Of a stretch of DNA of 64,000 nucleotides, positions 1 through 8,672 are shown piece after piece; positions within the stretch are counted from its first letter, which is position 1; each line of letters begins with the position of its first letter. The DNA is taken from assembly GCA_016712565.1 (NCBI GenBank), contig JADJQU010000006.1, positions 248,001-312,000 of the forward strand, written 5' to 3'. The position numbers and the translations under genes were made by a program. The stretch is from Planctomycetota bacterium. Its GTDB lineage: Bacteria; Planctomycetota; UBA1135; GCA-002686595. Under the pieces are notes generated by a model. That model saw only the letters and a program-made list of their open reading frames with translations. It had not been told where the DNA came from and did not search any database.

Positions 1-2
1 GC

Positions 3-1169
3 GAGGTGTCGCATCTGGCGGCGTGGTCCATCGAACGGCTGGCCCATGGAAGGAGGCTTCTCGGAGATCTGGATCAGGCGGCCGGTGCCCTGGAACTCGG
101 GGCCAGGACCCAGCGGGACGGCCTGGCTCGGGCCTCCATGGTGATGGCCTGCGGGGCCCTGATGCTCAAGGCCGAGTCCATGGGGGAGCGTCGCCGGGAG
201 GAATTTCCGAACCTCCTGCGGCGCGCCCGGGAAGACCGCGATCTCCGCGTGCGCTGCGCGGCGCTGCTGGCGTCCCGGGCACTCCCCGTGCCCTCGGCCC
301 TGCTCTCCGCCGGCGCCCTGGCTCTCGACGAGGAGCCGGTCGTGCGCCTGGCACGCATCGAACTTCTCGAGGAACTCGCCTGTCGCGAGTCGGCGGCCGC
401 GCTGATCGAGTCCCTGGCGGCCGAGACCTTCCCGCGGGCCCGCACGGCCATCGTGCGGGCTCTGCAGCGAATGTCCGGGCTCAAGCACCGGGAGGACCCG
501 CGACCCTGGCGCGACTGGCTCGGGACCCTGCCTCCGGGATGGCGGCCCACGCTCCTGGCCGATGGGGGGGCGGCGGGTCGGGATCGCGCCGATTCCGATG
601 GGGGCGGCGAGGCGCGCACCCAGGCCAAGACCAACTTCGTGGGCCTGCCCTTGACCTCGCGCCGCGTGTGCTTCGCGATCGACTTCTCCGGTTCCATGTG
701 GACGCCGATGCCCGACGGCCGGCTGCCCAAGGAGCTGGTGGACGCGCGCCTGCGCAGCACGCTGGAGTCCCTGCCGCCGGACACGCGCTTCAACATCCTG
801 CCGTTCACCAACGAGGTGCTGCCCTGGCGGCCGAAGGTCGTTCCCGCCACGGCGGGCCACGTGCGCGCCGCGATCGCGGACTTCGAGAACTGCAAGGCCC
901 GCGGGCGGGGCAACTTCTTCGACGCCGCCCTGTTCGCCCTCGACGATCTCGAGGTGGACACCCTGGTCACCCTCTCCGACGGTGTTCCCACGGGCGGGTT
1001 CCATTCCGACCTCGACCTGATCGTGCCCCTGCTCGTGGCGCGCAACCGGTTCCGCCGCGTGGCCTTCGACACCGTGTTGGTGGACGCTCCGCAAGCCTTC
1101 GCGCGACGCTGGCAGGTGCTGTCCGATGCCACGGGGGGCCGGCTGGTGGGCGTGGAGCGGGCCGAATGA
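3..1169 (+). CDS. HEAT-repeat / von Willebrand factor A domain protein (5' partial)
   Basis: The reading frame is open to the left window edge, so the N-terminus is missing; a GTG at 6 is only an apparent start. Roughly residues 50-170 of the visible part are short Ala/Leu/Arg-rich helices that read like HEAT-type repeats. The C-terminal half is a VWA domain: a MIDAS motif DFSGS after a hydrophobic strand (about base 680), a later Thr/Gly-rich loop, and TLSDGVPTGG (about base 965) as the second metal-coordinating loop. VWA domains bind divalent metal and mediate protein-protein contacts; no partner can be named. No membrane segment is visible in this part. The stop lies 25 nt before the next gene on the same strand. 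The domain call is firm; the cellular role is unknown. Confidence 0.75.
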   Translation, partial: EVSHLAAWSIERLAHGRRLLGDLDQAAGALELGARTQRDGLARASMVMACGALMLKAESMGERRREEFPNLLRRAREDRDLRVRCAALLASRALPVPSALLSAGALALDEEPVVRLARIELLEELACRESAAALIESLAAETFPRARTAIVRALQRMSGLKHREDPRPWRDWLGTLPPGWRPTLLADGGAAGRDRADSDGGGEARTQAKTNFVGLPLTSRRVCFAIDFSGSMWTPMPDGRLPKELVDARLRSTLESLPPDTRFNILPFTNEVLPWRPKVVPATAGHVRAAIADFENCKARGRGNFFDAALFALDDLEVDTLVTLSDGVPTGGFHSDLDLIVPLLVARNRFRRVAFDTVLVDAPQAFARRWQVLSDATGGRLVGVERAE

Positions 1170-1181
1170 GGCTTTGCACGC

Positions 1182-1187
1182 TAATCT
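1182..1187 (+). promoter_or_regulatory. -10-like TAATCT close to a start codon
   Basis: TAATCT ends 7 nt before the ATG at 1195, and no Shine-Dalgarno is visible between them. It fits the TANNNT near-leaderless pattern seen at eight other genes here. No clear -35 box was found. Confidence 0.4.
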
Positions 1188-1194
1188 CTCATGG

Positions 1195-2373
1195 ATGAGC
1201 TACGCCTATGCGGTGATTGGATCGGGCAGGCAGGGCGTCGCCCTGGCCTACGACTTGGCACTCCATGGGGAGGCGGACCGCATCGTGCTGGCCGACCAGG
1301 ACGTCGGCGCCGCGGAGCGCGCCGCGGCGCGCCTGCGAAGGCTGTTGCCCTCCTCGCGCTGCGAATTCCAGCCGCGGGTCTGCGACGCCTCGGATGCGAA
1401 CTCGGTGAAGAAGCTCCTGCCGGGGATTCGGACGACGATTTCGGGGGCTCCCTACCGGTTCAATGCCCTGCTTGCCGAATCGGCGGTCGATTGCGGGAGT
1501 TCGTTCTGTGACCTGGGCGGCAACACGGCCGTGGTCCGGCGTGAGCTCGACCTCGACGGCGCGGCCCGGGCGAGGGGCGTCAGCGTGGTGCCCGACTGCG
1601 GTCTCGCGCCCGGCCTTTGCAACCACCTTGCGGCCCACGGACTCGGCCTCCTGCAGGAGGCGCGCGCGGTGCGCATCTTCTGCGGCGGCCTTCCCGAGCG
1701 CCCGGTGGGGCCCCTGGGGTACAAGCTCGTCTTCAGCTTCGAGGGCTTGCTCAACGAGTACTCCGGATTCGGCGAGTGCCTGCGGGCCGGAGAGCCCTGC
1801 CTGGTGCCCGCGCTCACCGAGCAGCAGGACTTGGACTTCGCTCCCCTGGGCCGCCTCGAGGCGGCGGTCACCTCGGGGGGGACCAGCACGTGTCCGAGTT
1901 CCTGGCGGGGCAAGCTGGACGTCTACGAGTACAAGACCCTGCGCTGGCCGGGACATTGGCCGGTCGTGCGCGCCCTGTTCGAGCTCGGTGCCTTCGAGCA
2001 CGAACTGTTGCTCGCCGACGGCAGGCGGCTCTCGCCGCGGGAGGTCCTGCGCGCGCTGTTCGAAGCGCGGCTCGAGTTCCCCGAGATCGAGGACCTGGTG
2101 GTGCTGCGCGTGGTGGTCGAAGGGCGCGACCAGGGGAGGCCGCGGACCCTGGTCTACGACCTGCTGGATCGCGCCGATCCCCGCACGGGCTTCAGCGCCA
2201 TGGAGCGCTCGACGGCCTTCCCCGCGGCCCTCGTGGCGCACCTCCAGGCCCAGGGCGCCGTGGCCCCGGGCGCCGTGCCCCTGGAGCTCAGCGTGCCCGC
2301 CCAGCGCTTCTACGACGAGCTTGCGCGGCGCGGGATTTCCGTGACGCTGCGGGATTCGTCCGCCGCCCGTTGA
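1195..2373 (+). CDS. Saccharopine dehydrogenase / L-lysine 6-dehydrogenase family oxidoreductase
   Basis: 392 residues. The start is set at the ATG at 1195, because the Rossmann strand follows immediately: VIGSGRQG, with Glu/Asp-rich LADQD at the end of the second strand, typical of an NAD(P)-binding fold. The C-terminal half has features I associate with the saccharopine dehydrogenase / lysine 6-dehydrogenase family, such as GLAPGLCNHL, PLGYKLVFSF, a TSGGTST loop and YKTLRWPGH. Such enzymes oxidise the epsilon-amino group of lysine or its conjugates; the exact substrate cannot be fixed from sequence. The gene stands alone, between a VWA protein and a convergent 2-oxoglutarate dehydrogenase operon. 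A farther upstream in-frame start at 1126 would overlap the preceding gene and adds no recognisable sequence. Confidence 0.8.
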   Translation: MSYAYAVIGSGRQGVALAYDLALHGEADRIVLADQDVGAAERAAARLRRLLPSSRCEFQPRVCDASDANSVKKLLPGIRTTISGAPYRFNALLAESAVDCGSSFCDLGGNTAVVRRELDLDGAARARGVSVVPDCGLAPGLCNHLAAHGLGLLQEARAVRIFCGGLPERPVGPLGYKLVFSFEGLLNEYSGFGECLRAGEPCLVPALTEQQDLDFAPLGRLEAAVTSGGTSTCPSSWRGKLDVYEYKTLRWPGHWPVVRALFELGAFEHELLLADGRRLSPREVLRALFEARLEFPEIEDLVVLRVVVEGRDQGRPRTLVYDLLDRADPRTGFSAMERSTAFPAALVAHLQAQGAVAPGAVPLELSVPAQRFYDELARRGISVTLRDSSAAR

Positions 2374-2420
2374 CCGCCCGACGGAGGGTCACGTCCGCGA
2401 TCAGGCGCTCCCAGGCCCTG

Positions 2421-2438
2421 CGCTCCCTCAGGGGAGCG
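2421..2438. terminator. Hairpin between convergent genes
   Basis: CGCTCCC / GGGAGCG form a perfect 7-bp stem with a TCAG loop in the 218-nt gap between two convergent genes. There is no T-tract on either side, so it is at best a terminator-like hairpin. The rest of the gap (2374-2591) shows nothing recognisable. Confidence 0.4.
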
Positions 2439-2591
2439 AATCGAGGCCCAAGGCGGCGGCTCGCGGCCGCCAGGCGCCTCTCGAAGGACGGGTCCCGGGC
2501 CGTGCGCTCCATCAACGCCGCCAGCGCCGCGGCCGAGCCCGCAGGGAACAGGCCCGGATGGCGCGTCGCCGCTGCTTCCCAGGGCCCGCCA

Positions 2592-3989
2592 TCAGATGTG
2601 CAGGGCGCGGCCGTCCACGGCGAGGGCCGCTTCCTTGACCACTTCGGCCAGGGTCGGGTGGGCGTGGCAGGTGCGCGCCAGGTCCTCGCTCGAAGCGCCG
2701 AACTCGATGGCGGCGGCGCACTCGGCGATCAGGTCGCCCGCGCGGGGCCCCAGGATGTGCACGCCGAGCACGCGGTCGGTGTCCCGGTGGGCCAGCACCT
2801 TCACGCGGCCCTCGGTGTGGCCCAGGGCCCGGGCGCGGCCGTTGGCCTGGAAGGGAAAGACCCCCTTGCGGAAGGGGATCCCCGCGGCCGTGAGGTCCTC
2901 CTCGCTGTGCCCCACCGAAGCGATTTCGGGTGCGGTGTACACCACGCTGGGGATGGCGTCGTAGTTCACGTGGCCGTGGCCGGTGACGATGCCCTCCACG
3001 CAGGCAATGCCCTCTTCCTCGGCCTTGTGGGCCAGCATCGGACCGCGGATCAGGTCGCCGATGGCGTACACCCCCGCCACATTGGTGGCGAAACGCTCGT
3101 CCACGAGCACGCTGCCGCGGCGGTCCTGGGCCACGCCGGCTTCCGCGAGTCCCAGGCCCTGGGTGTTGGGCGCGCGGCCCACGGCCAGCAGCACGCGATC
3201 ACAGTCCACGGGCTCGCGCCCCTGGACCTCGACCACCGCGCGGCCGCCGGGAGCGGAGCGGGCTCCGGTCACCCGCGAACCCAGGTGGAACTCCAGGCCC
3301 TGCTTCGCCAGCACGCGCTGGGCCTCCCGCGCCAGGTCCGCGTCCATGCCGGGCAGGATTCGATCCAGGTACTCCAACACGCTGACCCGGGCGCCCAGCC
3401 GCGCCCAGACGGAGCCCAGCTCCAAGCCGATCACTCCCGCGCCGATCACCACCAGGTGCTCGGGCACCGAGGGCCAGGCGAGGGCTTCGGTACTGGTCCC
3501 GACGCGCGCGTCCGGCCCCGACTCCAACTCGACGCCCGGCAGGGGCGCGCTGATCGAACCAGTGGCCAGAATGACGTGCTTCGCCTCCAGGCGAAGTTCG
3601 CCCTGCGGGCCGGCCACGCTGACCGAGCCTGGGCCCAGGAGCCGGCCCAGGCCGAGGTAACGGGTCACCTTGTTCTTCTTGAACAGGCCGGCGACGCCCT
3701 GGCCGAGGCCAGCGACGATCTCGTCCTTGCGGCGCAGCATCTGGGCCAGATCGAGGCCCACCGAGGGCAGCTTCACACCGTGGGTGCCGAAGCGCGTCTT
3801 GGCCTCCCAGTACAGGTCGCTCGATTCGAGGAGCGCCTTGGAGGGGATGCAGCCCACGCGGCCGCAGGTGCCGCCGAGCTGGGGCTCCTTTTCGATGCAA
3901 GCCACGTCGAGGCCCAGTTGCGCCGCCCGCAACGCCGCCACGTAGCCCCCGGGGCCCGCGCCGATCACGACCAGATCGTGACGCGTCAT
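2592..3989 (-). CDS. lpdA: Dihydrolipoyl dehydrogenase (E3)
   Basis: 465 residues, the normal length. This FAD flavoprotein reoxidises dihydrolipoamide on E2 with NAD+. The N-terminal FAD motif GAGPGG (about residues 10-15) is followed by the redox disulfide in GGTCGRVGCIPSK (Cys42 and Cys47). A second GxGxxG (VVIGAGVIGLE) binds NAD. The C-terminal interface domain carries HAHPTLAEV, with the catalytic His444 and Glu449. The ATG at 3989 is 2 nt after the sucB stop, so the two are surely cotranscribed, and sucA-sucB-lpdA reads as one operon on the minus strand. This copy is therefore most likely the E3 of the 2-oxoglutarate complex, though E3 can also be shared with other dehydrogenase complexes not present here. 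Confidence 0.97.
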   Translation of the reverse strand: MTRHDLVVIGAGPGGYVAALRAAQLGLDVACIEKEPQLGGTCGRVGCIPSKALLESSDLYWEAKTRFGTHGVKLPSVGLDLAQMLRRKDEIVAGLGQGVAGLFKKNKVTRYLGLGRLLGPGSVSVAGPQGELRLEAKHVILATGSISAPLPGVELESGPDARVGTSTEALAWPSVPEHLVVIGAGVIGLELGSVWARLGARVSVLEYLDRILPGMDADLAREAQRVLAKQGLEFHLGSRVTGARSAPGGRAVVEVQGREPVDCDRVLLAVGRAPNTQGLGLAEAGVAQDRRGSVLVDERFATNVAGVYAIGDLIRGPMLAHKAEEEGIACVEGIVTGHGHVNYDAIPSVVYTAPEIASVGHSEEDLTAAGIPFRKGVFPFQANGRARALGHTEGRVKVLAHRDTDRVLGVHILGPRAGDLIAECAAAIEFGASSEDLARTCHAHPTLAEVVKEAALAVDGRALHI

Positions 3990-3991
3990 CG

Positions 3992-5239
3992 TCAGATCTC
4001 CAACAGCATGCGCGCCGGGTCCTCGACGTTTTCCTTGACGATCTTCAGGAACGTCACGGCCTCCCGGCCGTCGATGATCCGGTGGTCGTAGGAAAGCGCC
4101 ACGTACATCATCGGACGCACCACGATCTGACCGGCGACCACCACGGCCCGGTCCTGGATCGCATGCAGACCCAGGATGCCGCTCTGGGGCGGGTTCAGGA
4201 TCGGCGTGGACAGCAGCGAACCGTAGATCCCGCCGTTGGAGATCGTGAACGTGCCGCCCGTGAGTTCTTCCAGGGTGAGCTTGTTGTCCCGGGCGCGAGC
4301 CCCGAGCTCGGCGATCTTCTGCTCCACGCCCGCGAAGGAAAGCCGATCCGCGTCGCGCACGATGGGCACCACGAGGCCCTTGCCGCCCCCGACCGCGATG
4401 CCGATGTCGAAGTAATTCCGGTAGGCGACCGCGTCGCCGCGCACCTCCGCGTTGACCGTGGGCACGCGCTTGAGCGCCTCGATCACCGCCTTCACGAAGA
4501 AGGCCATGAATCCCAGCTTGATGCCGTGGCGCTCGAGGAAGCGCTCCTGGTGGACCTTGCGCAGGGCGCTCACGGCGGACATGTCGATCTCGTTGAACGT
4601 GGTCAGGATCGCGGCCGTGGACTGGGCCTCCACCAGCCGCTGGGCGATGCGCTTGCGCAGGGGCGTCATCGGCACCACGTCCTCTTCCCGGGGACCACCC
4701 GCGGTCGGCGCCGTGGCCGAGTCCGTCGCGAGGGGAGCGGAGCCGGAGGCCGGGGCTGCGGGCGCAACAGGGGCCGCCGCGGGGCTCGCGCGGCGCACGT
4801 CCTCCACGAGCGTCCGTCCGCCGGGCCCCGTGGGCACGACGCGCGAGGGATCGACTCCGCCCAGGGCCATGGCACGGGCGGCCGCGGGCATCACGTGGGA
4901 GGCCGGAGTCGCCGCGGGCGCGCTCCCGCGCTGGGGCGGCGCCACCTGGGCCTTCGCCGCGGGAAGGACCGCCGGGGCGGCGGTCGGCGTGGGCTCCGGC
5001 GCGCCTGCCTCCAGGTATCCGATGACCTCGCCCACCTTGGCGGTGGAGCCCTTCGCCTTCAGCACCTGGACCACGCGGCCGGCGACCGGCGCGGGCAGTT
5101 CCACGGTGACCTTGTCGGTTTCGATCACCACCAGCGCCTCGTCGATGCGGGCCGACTCGCCGGGGGACTTCAGCCACTCGCCGATCTGGACTTCGGTGAT
5201 CGATTCGCCGACGGCCGGCACGCGCAGTTCAACGGGCAT
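3992..5239 (-). CDS. sucB: Dihydrolipoyllysine succinyltransferase (E2 of 2-oxoglutarate dehydrogenase)
   Basis: 415 residues. An N-terminal lipoyl domain carries the lipoylated lysine in IETDKVTVE (Lys43). A Pro/Ala-rich linker leads to a peripheral subunit-binding domain (around residues 110-150, ending TGPGGRTLVEDV), a second Ala/Pro linker and the catalytic acyltransferase domain, with SYDHRIIDG at the C-terminus (catalytic His386, with Asp390 nearby). E2 transfers succinyl from the E1-bound intermediate to CoA and forms the core of the complex. It lies 24 nt downstream of sucA and 2 nt upstream of lpdA. The choice of succinyl over other acyl groups rests on the adjacent 2-oxoglutarate-type E1. 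Confidence 0.96.
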   Translation of the reverse strand: MPVELRVPAVGESITEVQIGEWLKSPGESARIDEALVVIETDKVTVELPAPVAGRVVQVLKAKGSTAKVGEVIGYLEAGAPEPTPTAAPAVLPAAKAQVAPPQRGSAPAATPASHVMPAAARAMALGGVDPSRVVPTGPGGRTLVEDVRRASPAAAPVAPAAPASGSAPLATDSATAPTAGGPREEDVVPMTPLRKRIAQRLVEAQSTAAILTTFNEIDMSAVSALRKVHQERFLERHGIKLGFMAFFVKAVIEALKRVPTVNAEVRGDAVAYRNYFDIGIAVGGGKGLVVPIVRDADRLSFAGVEQKIAELGARARDNKLTLEELTGGTFTISNGGIYGSLLSTPILNPPQSGILGLHAIQDRAVVVAGQIVVRPMMYVALSYDHRIIDGREAVTFLKIVKENVEDPARMLLEI

Positions 5240-5263
5240 GGTGGGTTTCCTGGGAGACTGGGG

Positions 5264-8098
5264 TCAGCGCGCGAAGGCGCGAGTCAGGACGGCGTCCTGC
5301 TCGATCTTGTGGGCCGAGGACGAGCCCGATGCGGGGCTGGCGGCGCGCGGTCGCGCGATGCCGAAAAGCGGCCGGCCGCACAGGCCCTGGCCGAAGTGGG
5401 ACTGCAGGTAGGGCCAGGCGCCCATGTTCTCGGGCTCTTCCTGGACCCAGACGATCGGCACTTCGGCCGGCACGCCGCGAAGCGCGGCTTGCAGCGCCTC
5501 TTCCGGGAAGGGATAGAGCTCCTCCAACCGCAGGATCGCCACGTCCGTGCGGCCTTCCTTCTGGCGGCGCTCGCTCAACTCGTAGTAGAGCTTGCCGCTG
5601 GCCACGAGCAGCCGTGTCACGTCGCCGGCCTTCACCACCGCGTCGGGGATTACCGAGAGGAAACGCCCCGCGGTGAACTCCGACAGGGGCGAGACGCACA
5701 GCGGATGGCGCAGCAGGCTCTTGGGCGACATCACGATCAGGGGCTTGCGCCAACGCCGCAGCACCTGGCGTCGCAGCACGTGGAAGAAGTTCGCCGGCGT
5801 GGTGACGTTGACCACCTGGATGTTGTCGTCCACGGCCAGATTCAGGAAGCGCTCCAGCCGCGCGCTGGAGTGCTCGGGGCCCTGACCCTCGAATCCGTGG
5901 GGGAGCAGCAGCACCAGGCCCGAATGGCGGTACCACTTGTCCTCGGCGCTCACCAGGAACTGGTCGATGATCACCTGGGCCGTGTTGGCGAAGTCGCCGA
6001 ACTGGGCCTCCCAAACCACCAGGCATTCCGGCGCGTCGAGCGTGTAGCCGTACTCGAAGCCCAGCACGCCGATTTCCGAAAGCGGGCTGTTGTGGATCTC
6101 CACCCGCGCCTGTCCCGCGGAGACGTGGGACAGGGTCGGATGGCGGCGGCCGTCGCGGGGGTCGTGCAGCACGGCGTGGCGGTGGCTGAAGGTGCCGCGC
6201 TCGCTGTCCTGGCCGGAGATGCGCACGGGCACGCCCTCGGCGGCGAGGGAGGCGTAGGCCAGGGCCTCGCCCGCCGACCAGTCGAGGGGGCGCTCGCCGC
6301 GCGCCATTTCCGCGCGGCCTTCCAGGAAGCGCGCCAGCTTGGGGTGCGCTTCGAATCCCTCGGGCAGGCGGCAGAGGGCCGCGAGCAGGTCCCGGGCGCG
6401 GGCCTCCGTCACGGCGGTCTCCACTTCCGCGGCGCCCGAGGGAGCGTCGCCCAGGTAGGGCGCCCACACCCCGCTGAGCGTGTCGGCCGGCAGCTTGTAG
6501 GCGCCGCCGCGCGCCACGGCCAATTCCGCTTCGAGGTGCGCCTGGCGCTCCGCGAGCAGCCGATCGACCTCGCTCTGGGTGGCCAGGCCGCGGGCGATCA
6601 GACTCGCGGCGTGGATCCCATGGGCCGGGGGCTTTTCGGCCACGCGGGCGTAGAGGAGGGGATCGGTGAAGGAGGGTTCGTCGCCTTCGTTGTGGCCGCG
6701 GCGCCGATAGCCCACCAGGTCGATCACGGCATCGCGCCCGAAGCGCGCGCGGAACTCGGCGCACAGGCGCGTCACGCCGACGATCGCCGACGGGTCCTCG
6801 CCGTTGACGTGGAAGATCGGCACGTCGAGCATGCGCGCCACGTCCGTGCAGTAGCGGCTGGTGCGTCCCTGCTCGGGAGGCGTGGTGAAGCCCACCTGGT
6901 TGTTGACCACCACGTGCAGCGTGCCTCCCGTCGTGTATCCGGGAAGGCCCGAGAGGTTGAGGGTCTCCTGGGTCACGCCCTCGCCGATGAAGGCCGCATC
7001 GCCGTGGATCAGGATGCACAGGCCCAGGCGTTCCCCGAGGTTGCCGGCGCGGTCCTGCTTGGCCCGCAGGCGTCCCAGGGCCACGGGCGCGACGAACTCC
7101 AGGTGGCTCGGGTTGAAGCACAGGGCCAGGTGCACGCTGCGTCCCGAGCGCGTGGGACGCTCCGAGGAGTGGCCCAGGTGGTACTTCACGTCGCCCCGGC
7201 CGCCGATGTAGCGCTCGGGCTCGGCATCCTCGAACTCGCGGAAGATCTGCCGCGCGGGCTTCTGCAGCACGTTGGTGAGCACGTTGAGCCGGCCGCGGTG
7301 GGCCATGGCCAGCACGATTTCCGCGATGCCGCGCTCGCCGGCGCACTCGATCGCGGCTCCCAGCAGCACCAGGAGTCCCTCGCTGCCCTCCAGGGAGAAG
7401 CGCTTGGCGCCCAGGAACTTGCGCTGCACGAAGTCCTCGAAGAGGGCACCGTCGACCAGCTGGGTCAGTGCGGCCCATTCCTCGTCGCGGGAGAGTTCAC
7501 TGCGGTTGTGCGTGGACTCCATGCGCTGGGCGAGCCAATGGCGCACGATGGGATCTTCGATGTGGGCGATCTGGGCGCCCACGCTGCCGCCGTAGGTGGC
7601 CGCGAGCCTGGCGTGGGCTTCGCGCGCCGTGCGAGCCTCGGGCACCGAGCAGCAGGCCAGGGGCCGATCCAGGTCGTGGTCGGCGATCTCGAAGGCCCGC
7701 GTCGACAGGTCCGGCTGGGGCCAGCGGGGGCGCCCCAGCGGGTCGATGGCAGCCAGGGTGTGCCCGCGCTCGCGCCAGGCCCGGGCCAGTGCCTCGACCT
7801 TCGTCATCAGGGCGGAAGAGGCGGCCGCCTCCCCGGCCTCCGCTCCGGATTCGCCGCGGGAGGGGCCGCCCCCGGCGCCGTCGAACAGGCTTCGGGGACG
7901 GAAGGCCGGACCCAGCCGCACCGGCTCCATCGGCTCCATCGGCCCCCCCGTGCGACCGTTCTCCAGGGCCTGGAAGGCCCGCCGCCAGTCCGGGCCGACG
8001 GAGCCGGGGTCCTTCCGGTAGCTCGCATACAGCTCTTCCGCGAACGGCAGGTTCTGGCTGTCGGTCAGGGCTTCGGGCCGTTGGGGTGCTTGGGACAT
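5264..8098 (-). CDS. sucA: 2-oxoglutarate dehydrogenase E1 component
   Basis: 944 residues when started at the ATG at 8098, which matches the usual length of about 930. The frame stays open further upstream, but that part is Arg/Pro-rich and unlike the family, whereas the chosen start gives the usual N-terminal E1 peptide with FAEELYASYRKDPGSV. Family landmarks include GMAHRGRLNVL-like AMAHRGRLNVLTN, HGDAAFIGEGV, the NNQVGFTT loop and the GYRRRGHNEGDEPSFT segment around the thiamine-diphosphate site. The C-terminal transketolase-like domain carries FEYGYTL and EAQFGDFANTAQVIIDQF. E1 decarboxylates 2-oxoglutarate and succinylates the E2 lipoyl group. It is the first gene of sucA-sucB-lpdA. No Shine-Dalgarno was recognised at the start. 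Confidence 0.96.
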   Translation of the reverse strand: MSQAPQRPEALTDSQNLPFAEELYASYRKDPGSVGPDWRRAFQALENGRTGGPMEPMEPVRLGPAFRPRSLFDGAGGGPSRGESGAEAGEAAASSALMTKVEALARAWRERGHTLAAIDPLGRPRWPQPDLSTRAFEIADHDLDRPLACCSVPEARTAREAHARLAATYGGSVGAQIAHIEDPIVRHWLAQRMESTHNRSELSRDEEWAALTQLVDGALFEDFVQRKFLGAKRFSLEGSEGLLVLLGAAIECAGERGIAEIVLAMAHRGRLNVLTNVLQKPARQIFREFEDAEPERYIGGRGDVKYHLGHSSERPTRSGRSVHLALCFNPSHLEFVAPVALGRLRAKQDRAGNLGERLGLCILIHGDAAFIGEGVTQETLNLSGLPGYTTGGTLHVVVNNQVGFTTPPEQGRTSRYCTDVARMLDVPIFHVNGEDPSAIVGVTRLCAEFRARFGRDAVIDLVGYRRRGHNEGDEPSFTDPLLYARVAEKPPAHGIHAASLIARGLATQSEVDRLLAERQAHLEAELAVARGGAYKLPADTLSGVWAPYLGDAPSGAAEVETAVTEARARDLLAALCRLPEGFEAHPKLARFLEGRAEMARGERPLDWSAGEALAYASLAAEGVPVRISGQDSERGTFSHRHAVLHDPRDGRRHPTLSHVSAGQARVEIHNSPLSEIGVLGFEYGYTLDAPECLVVWEAQFGDFANTAQVIIDQFLVSAEDKWYRHSGLVLLLPHGFEGQGPEHSSARLERFLNLAVDDNIQVVNVTTPANFFHVLRRQVLRRWRKPLIVMSPKSLLRHPLCVSPLSEFTAGRFLSVIPDAVVKAGDVTRLLVASGKLYYELSERRQKEGRTDVAILRLEELYPFPEEALQAALRGVPAEVPIVWVQEEPENMGAWPYLQSHFGQGLCGRPLFGIARPRAASPASGSSSAHKIEQDAVLTRAFAR

Positions 8099-8672
8099 GG
8101 GCGGGTGGGGGGAGCGGCGGAGAGCCACCGGGGGCTCTGGGGCGAATCCTCCGCCGTGGCGTGCCCTGGGCGCCGGGAGGGAACCCGCGGGCCTGGGGAG
8201 AGGTCCTCCCTCCATAGGCTTGCGGGCCTTCCCTGGCACCCCGGGGCGCGAATTCGAGCGCAGCAGGATACGAAATCGTGGGCCCTGCGCCACGCTCGCC
8301 GGTCGGGTCGGGGAGAACCCCGGGGAGGCCGACGATGGGCCGCGGCGAGTCGTGCCCGTGGGAACTTCAGTCCCGGGCAGGTCGGCCCCTGCGGCGCGCG
8401 TTCGGGCGCAACAGGGAAGCTGGCCCCCGCCGATGGGAGACCTGCCCGGCGGCGGCCCGAAAGTGCGGGGAAACAGGTCATAAGTCATGGAAGCAAAAAG
8501 GATTGCGTGCGAATCGGGCCCTCGGCTCCGTGCTCCGCGGTGCTTGTCCGCGAGCCCTGGGAGGCGGCATGGCCATGGAGTTTCCTCGCCGGCGGGGGGC
8601 CTCTCTCCCACGCAGGCTGAAACCGGGGGCCGGTTGCACGGATAGAGTGCATGCCACCCGCGAGGCTCCCAG
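8099..8672. other. Intergenic region between divergent sucA and a secreted-protein gene
   Basis: This 574-nt stretch contains no open frame that looks like a protein. It is G+C-rich except for an A/T-richer patch around 8478-8506, a possible promoter area. TAGAGT at 8643-8648 is a candidate -10 for the gene starting at 8673 (24 nt upstream). No convincing -35, riboswitch or RNA structure was recognised. Confidence 0.4.

Noticed and set aside
2288..2515. A short minus-strand open frame overlapping the end of the saccharopine dehydrogenase-like gene
   Set aside because: Arg/Ala-rich, no start signal and overlaps a good gene; composition is that of an antisense shadow.
4082..8620. A very long open frame on the plus strand opposite sucB and sucA
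   Set aside because: In such G+C-rich DNA the antisense frames of real genes stay open. Its translation is Arg/Gly/His-rich with no domain, while the minus strand encodes clear 2-oxoglutarate dehydrogenase subunits.
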